The notes under the pieces were generated by a model. That model made no database searches. It worked only from the letters and a program-made list of their open reading frames with translations, and was not told the origin of the DNA. 64,000 nt of DNA, taken from Chryseolinea lacunae (GTDB lineage Bacteria > Bacteroidota > Bacteroidia > Cytophagales > Cyclobacteriaceae). This document shows positions 34,489 to 41,221 of the stretch, one piece after another; position 1 is the stretch's first letter, and each line of letters starts with the position of its first letter. The stretch is taken from NCBI RefSeq assembly GCF_016735595.1, contig NZ_JAERRB010000018.1:1-64000 (forward strand). Reading direction: 5' to 3'. The position numbers and the translations under genes were made by a program.

Positions 34489-35631
34489 CTAAAACAGAAA
34501 CAACTTCTTCACGATCCGGCTCCTCATCTTAACGTAGGTTTTTTTAACCTCCGGGGTCGCACCGCGCAAGCCGGTGTTACAAAAAATGGCTACGGTCATG
34601 TCTTGCTTAGGAAAATAATACAAATCCGTTGTTACGCCGATGCCGCGGCCGGAGTGGCCCAATAGAAATTTATAGGGAAAAGATTTGTCGGCCATCAAGC
34701 CCAGTCCATAGTCGGGTTTCCTGGCATCGTTCCAGGTTTTCATGGCCGTGAGCGATTGGTCGTTTAGAATCTTGCCCTTCATCAGGTGTTGCAGAAAATG
34801 GGCGGCCTCGTCGATGGGGGCATACACGCCGTCGTCGCCCATGAACCAGTTGGTGGTTTCGAATGTCTGTGCAGTCAGATTGTCGGCGATGCCGTCCTGA
34901 TGGAGGTCGCCGTAGTAGTTCACATTTTTTTCTGGAGGTGTCGTCCGATAGTAAGTGTTCGTGAACCCTTGCGCACGGATCAGCTTGCGCAGATATTCGG
35001 TGTGGCCTTCGGGTGCCACGGCATCAACAATCATGGCGAGCAACATGTAGTTGGTGCTGCTATAGTCAAACCGTGTGCCCGGTGCAAAATTCGCGGGCCT
35101 GCCAAACACATACCGCCGCAGGGCTTTGAGGTGACTCAGGGTGTCGAGCCTTAATAGTCCGGAGGTGTAGAGTTTCACCAACTCAGGGTCTTGTTCATAG
35201 TTTACAAAACCGGACGTGTGTCCCAGCAAGTGGCGGAGTGTTACCGCTTTTGCGTTGGGGAGATTGTCGATGATGGTGGCGGGCAGGTAGCGCGCGATGG
35301 TGGTGTCCAACCCAAGCCTGCCCTCTTCGGCCAGTTTCAGTACGGCCACGGCGTTGTATAGTTTGCCAATGCTGGCTAGAGAAAAGATGACGTCGGGACG
35401 GATAGGTTGTTTGTGTTCCACATTCGCATAGCCCGAAGCGGCCGTCCATTCGCCGTGCTTTGGACTTTGTATGTAGACCACCACGCCCGCCAGTTTGGTG
35501 TGTGTGGCGCGGTCGAGATATGTCTGGATCTTTTTATATTTTCGGGGGAGCCGCTGTTGAGAAAATCCTTGCCCGATCAGGCAAAACAATAGCAGGGCTG
35601 TGAATGTGAAAAAAATGTGTGTGCTCTTCAT
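34489..35631 (-). CDS. Secreted serine hydrolase (beta-lactamase/PBP-like)
   Basis: A 380-residue protein of the serine beta-lactamase-like family. The signal peptide ends GFSQ. SxxK motif in SLASIGKLYN, YxN in DYSSTNYML and HxG in LLGHSGRGIG. Such proteins include D-aminopeptidases, esterases and carboxypeptidases, and the substrate is not known. Start ATG 35631 is chosen; an extended frame to 35685 adds 18 residues without function. A 9-bp hairpin abuts the start codon. Confidence 0.9.
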   Translation of the reverse strand: MKSTHIFFTFTALLLFCLIGQGFSQQRLPRKYKKIQTYLDRATHTKLAGVVVYIQSPKHGEWTAASGYANVEHKQPIRPDVIFSLASIGKLYNAVAVLKLAEEGRLGLDTTIARYLPATIIDNLPNAKAVTLRHLLGHTSGFVNYEQDPELVKLYTSGLLRLDTLSHLKALRRYVFGRPANFAPGTRFDYSSTNYMLLAMIVDAVAPEGHTEYLRKLIRAQGFTNTYYRTTPPEKNVNYYGDLHQDGIADNLTAQTFETTNWFMGDDGVYAPIDEAAHFLQHLMKGKILNDQSLTAMKTWNDARKPDYGLGLMADKSFPYKFLLGHSGRGIGVTTDLYYFPKQDMTVAIFCNTGLRGATPEVKKTYVKMRSRIVKKLFLF

Positions 35632-35660
35632 ACCGTTTTTCGATTTCACAAAAAAACGGT
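35632..35660 (-). promoter_or_regulatory. Hairpin directly abutting a start codon
   Basis: ACCGTTTTT (35632-35640) and AAAAACGGT (35652-35660) are perfect 9-bp arms around an 11-nt loop. On the minus strand the hairpin ends one base before the ATG of the serine hydrolase, where it could block ribosome loading or bind a regulator. Confidence 0.5.
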
Positions 35661-35716
35661 TTCCCGCGCGCTGGTGCCGGAACAAAACCGGGCAAACACA
35701 CGAAGTGCTATTCTTT

Positions 35717-36580
35717 TTAGGCTGAATTGCTATTGAACCATTTGCGGAAGGCCGCTGCTTTAGGTCGGCTCACGGTGAGGGTGGCGGCCTGGCCGTTGGG
35801 TTCTTTCGTGGTGAGCAGGATCTTGCCGAACGAAGACACGGCCACGCTTCGAATCGCTTCACGGCGCACGATGGCATCGCGCGACACCTGGAAGAAAAGA
35901 AAGTCGGGCAGTCGCGACGCCAGTTGGCTCAGGGTTCCGGCGTAGACACTCCGGTCGCCGCTTGTGGAGTATAGCCGCACGGTGCCCGATTCTATTTTCG
36001 CCATCAGAATTTCCTGAATCTCCATCCTGATCCTGGCCGTTCCTTTTTGCACTTCGATGTGTTGCAGGGGTTGCTCGACCTTCTGCCTTAGTTCGTCAGC
36101 AGTTTTTGAAAGCACCTGTATGTTCCGTTCGGCGCGAACCCAGTGAGCATAAAAATGAACACTCCATTTAAGCAAGGTGAGAAACAAGGCCACCGCCAAC
36201 GTGACAATATTGATTATAAGAAGCTGCATCCACGAAAAAAATCCGTGATGCATAATCCACATATAACCATTCCCAAAAACATTGAGCACAAGCAAGAGAC
36301 CGAGCGCGAGCAAGGCAAAATGTGTGAGCAACCGCTTTCGCGGATTTTCGAGCCAACCCATTTTTTCGTCCAGCCGGCCGTTGATGTAGCGATTCAGTTC
36401 GGTGATGGGAACCGACAACAGGCAGGCCACCACAAATTCACCGGCAACAAACGCATAGGCATGAGGATTGAACAAGTAGTTGACGATGACATTGGCCACC
36501 GATCCTAAAAGAACAGGTTCCAGTATGCGTCTCAAAGGTGATGCTATTTTTTTCAATGGATGGATTCCGAAGATGCACAT
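35717..36580 (-). CDS. Membrane-anchored LytTR transcriptional regulator
   Basis: A 287-residue protein. Four membrane helices (about 15-150) include VLLGSVANVIVNYLF and FALLALGLLLVLNVF; a coiled-coil linker follows. The C-terminal LytTR DNA-binding domain (about 185-287) contains LFFQVSRDAIVRREAIRSV. It has no receiver domain. ATG 36580 gives the same length as the divergent neighbour at 36753; the frame continues to a TTG at 36688. The pair likely arose by duplication and probably senses a membrane signal. Targets are inferred to be local. Confidence 0.87.
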   Translation of the reverse strand: MCIFGIHPLKKIASPLRRILEPVLLGSVANVIVNYLFNPHAYAFVAGEFVVACLLSVPITELNRYINGRLDEKMGWLENPRKRLLTHFALLALGLLLVLNVFGNGYMWIMHHGFFSWMQLLIINIVTLAVALFLTLLKWSVHFYAHWVRAERNIQVLSKTADELRQKVEQPLQHIEVQKGTARIRMEIQEILMAKIESGTVRLYSTSGDRSVYAGTLSQLASRLPDFLFFQVSRDAIVRREAIRSVAVSSFGKILLTTKEPNGQAATLTVSRPKAAAFRKWFNSNSA

Positions 36581-36752
36581 TTTGCATGACTCCGGAAAGG
36601 ATGCGAAAAATAAATCCGATACCAGATAGCTTAGCAATTTTGTCCTGTCCTGGTGGCGAAAACGGGGAGGTGCAAATTTTTTATACAATGTGTATCTTGT
36701 TTCTTTTTAGGTTTAGCGCAGGGCGGTATCCTTCGCAGAAACATTTTAACCA

Positions 36753-37616
36753 ATGGGAATGGCCGGTATTATATCCTGGTTTCGTCAGCCTTTCAAGTTG
36801 CTGGATTCGCATCGCGCGCGTTGGCAGCTGGTGATTTTTTGCGGCGTGTTTGGGTGTGTGTTTCTCAATGTGTTTCACCCCTTCAACATGAACGAGTGGT
36901 TCAGCCACGTGAAGGCTCCGATGTTTGCCATTCTCACATTTTTCTCGGCCGCCGGCATGGCCGCGTTGGCGCTGACGCAGTTTGTGTTCAGGGCGCTGTT
37001 TCGGGTGGAGCTGACAACCCGTATCGGTTTTTTTGCATGGCTGCTGTTGGAATTCTTTTTCATTTCCGTGGCCGTTCACACCGTCAACATCATCCTCCTT
37101 CAACTGCCTTTCATTAACCTTCCCGAATATCTGGTCACCCTCAAGTATACGCTGATGGTACTGGTGTTGCCCTATTTTCTGGCCATCCTGCTGTTGTTCG
37201 TGCAGGAACAACTGATCACGGTGGAGGAGCTCACCATCAAAATAAATAAATCACAGGCACCCGAAAGCGTCACCATCAACGATGAAAATGGAAAAATTGT
37301 GGTGCGCATGCCAGCGGGCAACATCCTCTACTTTAAATCGGAAGACAACTATATTTTTTTGTATTACAAGAGCGACACCGAGGTGAAAAAGGAACTGATT
37401 CGCAACACGCTCAAAAAGCTGGAGCAGGAGCTGAACCTCCCCAATTTTATTCGGATTCACCGGTCCTATATGATCAACACACAGAATCTTGTTTCGATCC
37501 TGAGAACGTCGCAAGGCTACCGGGTTAGGATGGACGCATCGCCCGGCCAGATGCTTATGGTGTCGGCCACCTATCAGCAGGCATTTGAAGATCGCGTGGT
37601 TCAGCAGGGCGCCTGA
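36753..37616 (+). CDS. Membrane-anchored LytTR transcriptional regulator
   Basis: A 287-residue protein with four N-terminal membrane helices (for example WQLVIFCGVFGCVFLNVF and MVLVLPYFLAILLLFV). The LytTR domain (about 185-285) is canonical: NILYFKSEDNYIFLYY, then LPNFIRIHRSYMINTQNLV. It is divergent from a second LytTR gene of equal length. It lies 122 bp upstream of the cytochrome/TonB operon on the same strand, with 9-bp direct repeats in that gap, so it is the likely controller of the operon. Confidence 0.92.
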   Translation: MGMAGIISWFRQPFKLLDSHRARWQLVIFCGVFGCVFLNVFHPFNMNEWFSHVKAPMFAILTFFSAAGMAALALTQFVFRALFRVELTTRIGFFAWLLLEFFFISVAVHTVNIILLQLPFINLPEYLVTLKYTLMVLVLPYFLAILLLFVQEQLITVEELTIKINKSQAPESVTINDENGKIVVRMPAGNILYFKSEDNYIFLYYKSDTEVKKELIRNTLKKLEQELNLPNFIRIHRSYMINTQNLVSILRTSQGYRVRMDASPGQMLMVSATYQQAFEDRVVQQGA

Positions 37617-37629
37617 CGGTTGGCCCGGG

Positions 37630-37658
37630 TTCACCCCACAGAAGTCAATTTCACCCCA
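37630..37658 (+). promoter_or_regulatory. Paired 9-bp direct repeats, candidate LytTR binding site
   Basis: TTCACCCCA occurs at 37630-37638 and 37650-37658, 20 bp apart start to start. LytTR proteins such as AgrA and ComE bind 9-bp direct repeats about two helical turns apart. The site is 80-109 bp upstream of the cytochrome gene and 14 bp after the LytTR gene. Confidence 0.5.
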
Positions 37659-37738
37659 AAAACCTTTTTTCATACGCTACAAACCGCCGGAGCGGCCGAG
37701 ATTTAGCGATTCATTTTTAATCGCGTGTCCGGATAGCT

Positions 37739-38428
37739 ATGGCAGGAAGATTTTGGTTTTCGCATTTCGTTTTGGCGTTGGTGTTTTGGGGTTGTTCTTC
37801 AAAGGAAAGTAAGAAAGACAATCCACAGCAGGATGTTGCACAACTCCCGGTGGGAGATCCGCAAGTCGGAAAAACACTTTATGCAACGTGCATCACCTGT
37901 CATGGTGACGCCGCACAGGGCAACGAAAAACTGAAAGCCCCCGCCCTGGCCAACACCGACAATTGGTATCTCTATCGCCAGCTGATGAATTTTCGCAACG
38001 GCATCCGTGGCTATCAGCCCGCCGATACATCGGGCTATCAGATGGCGGCGATGGCAAAGACGTTGAAAGATTCGCTGGCCGTAAGCCACGTGGTGGCCTA
38101 CATCAAAACCTTGCCACAAGTAGAATTGCCCTCCATCGTGAAAGGTGATTTGAAAAAAGGCGAGCGCACCTATCAAAGCATTTGTGGTTCATGTCATGGA
38201 CCAGGTGCGCGGGGCAACGAAAAAATGAATGCACCACGCCTCAATGGTCTTGAGGATTGGTATCTCAAAAGCCAGATCGCAAAATTCAGGAACGCGCTGC
38301 GTGGTGCGCACCCCGCCGACAAATTCGGCGCGCAAATGGTGCCCATGGTGACGTTGCTTGCCGACGAGCAAGCCGTGAACGATGTGATTGCCTACATCCG
38401 CTCAACCACACAACCGGCAAAGGAATGA
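37739..38428 (+). CDS. Diheme cytochrome c lipoprotein
   Basis: A 229-residue lipoprotein (Cys19 in FWGCSS). Two class I cytochrome c domains follow: CITCH (residues 51-55) and CGSCH (about 149-153). Each has methionine-rich axial-ligand segments (YQMAAMAK, AQMVPMV) and a shared NWYLYRQL/DWYLKSQI core. The tandem layout resembles cytochrome c4 and related electron carriers. It would sit in the periplasm attached to a membrane. Its stop overlaps the start of the MauG-like peroxidase gene (ATGA), so the two are translationally coupled and may exchange electrons. Confidence 0.92.
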   Translation: MAGRFWFSHFVLALVFWGCSSKESKKDNPQQDVAQLPVGDPQVGKTLYATCITCHGDAAQGNEKLKAPALANTDNWYLYRQLMNFRNGIRGYQPADTSGYQMAAMAKTLKDSLAVSHVVAYIKTLPQVELPSIVKGDLKKGERTYQSICGSCHGPGARGNEKMNAPRLNGLEDWYLKSQIAKFRNALRGAHPADKFGAQMVPMVTLLADEQAVNDVIAYIRSTTQPAKE

Positions 38429-39642
38429 TGCGCGCACTGTTTTTTTTGGCCGTGATTGGCGCAGCAGCGGCGGTGGCCGTAGCGCTAAGGTCGACGCCGG
38501 CAGCGAACAGCATCACCTTGTGCAACACATGCCCGCCAGGTTTTGAGTTGACAGACAACAACCTTTGCAAACTCAGAAGCCTCTATCAACTATACGAATC
38601 GGGACAGGGCAATGAACCCGGCGTTGGCGGATTGAAGACAGCGTTGCCCAACGTGCGCGACGGCTTCACCCCACAGCAAATTGATTTGGGCCGATATCTT
38701 TTTTTTGACCCGGTGTTGTCGAACGACGGCACGGTGTCGTGCGCCACATGCCATCAACCCGACAAGGGATTCAGCGATGGTTTGAAAACCAGTGTCGGTC
38801 TTCACAACACAACGCTCAAACGCGCTGCACCGAGTTTGTGGAATGTGGCCTTCTATAAAAAATTCTTTTGGGATGCACGGGCCACGTCGCTGGAGGAACA
38901 GATGACCGGCCCGCTCTATTCTCCCGACGAAATGGGCACCACGCGCGAGCAGTTGTTGAAAACGCTGAATGCTATCGAGTCCTATCGGGATTTGTTTCAG
39001 CAGGCGTTTCCATCGCGCACGTCCGGGGCCATCGCGTTGGATGAAATTTATACGGCCATCACGGCGTTTGAGTCGTCGCTCATTTCGCTCAACAGTCGCT
39101 ACGATCAATATGCACATGGCTATCATGAAGCCTTGAGGAAAGAAGAAATTGAAGGCCTTAATATTTTCAGGTCGTTTGTGGCGCGGTGTGCGGAATGTCA
39201 CACGCCGCCGTTGTTCACCAATCAACAGGTGGCCGTGATTGGCCTGGCTTCGCCGGAAGGTGCGGCGTTCGATGCCGGCGCGCAGGAAACATTTCACGAT
39301 GCGTCGTTGCGCGGTGCATTCAAAGTGCCCAGCCTGCGAAACATCGATCGCACAGCACCCTACACGCACGCGGGTCGATTCAATTCGCTTCGCGAGATGA
39401 TCGCTTTCTATTCGGCGGGTCGCGGACACGAGGTGCCCCCAACAGAAAAGCTCCACATTCACTGGCACATCTGGGAACCCAAACTCACCGACTATGAGAT
39501 GGACCGGCTTGTTGATTTTGTGAAGACCCTCACCGACGAAAGTTTTATGCCCCGTGCCCCGGAATCACTTCCGTCGGGCATCGCCATCGATAAAAACAAA
39601 AATCAAAAAACGTTATCATCTCTTTCACCGAATACACCGTAA
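38425..39642 (+). CDS. MauG/cytochrome c peroxidase-family di-heme enzyme
   Basis: A 405-residue periplasmic di-heme protein. A hydrophobic N-terminus (ALFFLAVIGAAAAVAVAL) is followed by an unusual Cys cluster (LCNTCPPGFELTDNNLCK). Haem motifs are CATCH in SNDGTVSCATCHQPDKGFSD and CAECH in SFVARCAECHTPPLFTN. KVPSLRNIDRTAPYTHAG is the typical C-terminal block. Family members reduce hydrogen peroxide or, like MauG, oxidise protein side chains through a bis-Fe(IV) state. The tyrosine/methionine ligand choice cannot be settled by eye. Two adjacent start codons exist (38425 and 38428). Confidence 0.9.
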   Translation: MMRALFFLAVIGAAAAVAVALRSTPAANSITLCNTCPPGFELTDNNLCKLRSLYQLYESGQGNEPGVGGLKTALPNVRDGFTPQQIDLGRYLFFDPVLSNDGTVSCATCHQPDKGFSDGLKTSVGLHNTTLKRAAPSLWNVAFYKKFFWDARATSLEEQMTGPLYSPDEMGTTREQLLKTLNAIESYRDLFQQAFPSRTSGAIALDEIYTAITAFESSLISLNSRYDQYAHGYHEALRKEEIEGLNIFRSFVARCAECHTPPLFTNQQVAVIGLASPEGAAFDAGAQETFHDASLRGAFKVPSLRNIDRTAPYTHAGRFNSLREMIAFYSAGRGHEVPPTEKLHIHWHIWEPKLTDYEMDRLVDFVKTLTDESFMPRAPESLPSGIAIDKNKNQKTLSSLSPNTP

Positions 39643-39661
39643 CCTAACCCTGAATTCTGAA

Positions 39662-41155
39662 ATGAAAATTGCAAAGCGCATTCTTCTTGTGGTGGCCATC
39701 TTCGCGATTGGCATCTACTGCGGGAAATTGTTTTTTGGCCGCGGCTCCGACATCCCCGCACCCGTGCCAACCTACTTCAGCCAGTCTGCACAGCCGGGCG
39801 ATTCGGTCGGCATCGGCGCCGGCACAGTGACCGGAAAAATTATTGATGTGAAAAACGGAAGCTCCATTCAGGAAGCTGTGGGCAAGGCAAGTCCCGGCGA
39901 CCTCATTCGGATTTATCCGGGAGTCTATCACGAAACAGTCTACATCGACAAAGACAACATCTCCCTGCAGGGGGTGATTGTGAATGGCGAATGGCCCACC
40001 CTCGACGGCGAGAAAAAACAAAACGACGCCATCCTCTATTCCGGCAACGGTGTGTTGGTAGAGAACCTGAAGATCACCAACTACAAGGGCAACGGCATCA
40101 TGGGCCAGGCCGGAAACAACTATGTGATCCGGAACAACTGGATTGTAGACACCGGCGTGTATGGAATCTTCCCGCAGTTTGGCAAGAACGGCGTGGTGGA
40201 ACGAAACATCCTGAGCGGCATCGAAGACGCGGCCATCTACATCGGCATGTGCGACAACGTGGATGTGCGCTTCAACGAAGTGTATGGCAACGTGGCCGGC
40301 ATTGAAATTGAAAACTCACGTCACGCGCTGGTAGAATACAACTATGCGCACGACAACACGGGTGGCATACTGGCATTCCTCACCCCAGGCCTGCCGATAA
40401 AGACATGCTATGATGTGATTATCCGAAACAACTATGTCTACAACAACAATACGAAAAACTTTGGCGCTGTAGGCTCAACAGTCTCACACATTCCCAAAGG
40501 CACCGGCATGCTCATTATGGCCGCCGACGACATCACCATCGAAAACAACATTGTGACCGGCAACGACAACGCGGGCATCACCATTACCGACTATGGCTAT
40601 GCAGGTGTGGATCATGCGAGCGATCCCGAATCGGAACCCAACTCCGACCGCATCACGCTGCTCGACAATTTCATGAGCAACAACGGCGCCGATCCCGTGG
40701 CCGATGTGAAGGCCATCATGATGACCAAGCTTTCGAAACTCGGGCCCGACATCATTGCCGTGGGGGGCGGCCAGGGCAGTTGCGTGGTTAATCCCGGTCG
40801 CTACAGAACGTTTGGTCTCGATGCGTATGCAAACTGCCAGGCACGCGACACGCGCAGTGTGAAAACCTATTTGTTGGATAAGCCCGTCGCACCCCGCGTC
40901 ACCGCCACGATCGAGAAAGGCAAGATGACATACTATGGCGTGTGCTCCGGTTGTCATGCCTACAGCACGCGACTGGTGGGACCTCCGGTCAACACCATTC
41001 AGGCACTCTATAAAAACAACGCACAAGGCATTGTCGACTTCATTGCCAACCCGGTGCACAAACGCGACGACTATCCGGAGATGCCGCCTCAAAATTATCT
41101 GACCGAAGAAACCCGCAAAGCCGTGGCGGAATACATGCTATCGCTCACAAAATAA
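39662..41155 (+). CDS. Parallel beta-helix protein fused to a cytochrome c domain
   Basis: A 497-residue exported protein. After an N-terminal hydrophobic anchor (ILLVVAIFAIGIYCG) comes a right-handed parallel beta-helix of stacked coils (about 70-340; for example NGVLVENLKITNYKGNGIMG and NVDVRFNEVYGNVAGIEIEN). It resembles the TIGR03805 beta-helix family of unknown function. The last 85 residues are a class I cytochrome c domain with CSGCH and a probable Met ligand in YPEMPPQNYL. The helix could bind a polysaccharide or metal, with the haem passing electrons. An AACCTAA leader precedes ATG 39662. The gene follows the peroxidase by 19 bp, so it is in the same operon. Confidence 0.87.
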   Translation: MKIAKRILLVVAIFAIGIYCGKLFFGRGSDIPAPVPTYFSQSAQPGDSVGIGAGTVTGKIIDVKNGSSIQEAVGKASPGDLIRIYPGVYHETVYIDKDNISLQGVIVNGEWPTLDGEKKQNDAILYSGNGVLVENLKITNYKGNGIMGQAGNNYVIRNNWIVDTGVYGIFPQFGKNGVVERNILSGIEDAAIYIGMCDNVDVRFNEVYGNVAGIEIENSRHALVEYNYAHDNTGGILAFLTPGLPIKTCYDVIIRNNYVYNNNTKNFGAVGSTVSHIPKGTGMLIMAADDITIENNIVTGNDNAGITITDYGYAGVDHASDPESEPNSDRITLLDNFMSNNGADPVADVKAIMMTKLSKLGPDIIAVGGGQGSCVVNPGRYRTFGLDAYANCQARDTRSVKTYLLDKPVAPRVTATIEKGKMTYYGVCSGCHAYSTRLVGPPVNTIQALYKNNAQGIVDFIANPVHKRDDYPEMPPQNYLTEETRKAVAEYMLSLTK

Positions 41156-41221
41156 TAATCATAACAAAAGCCTATGTAAAAAGAGGACGAACCAACCTGA
41201 ACCAACCGAAAACCTAAACCT

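Noticed and set aside
38665-38673. Third copy of TTCACCCCA
   Set aside because: A single copy inside the MauG-like coding region without a partner at two helical turns; treated as chance.
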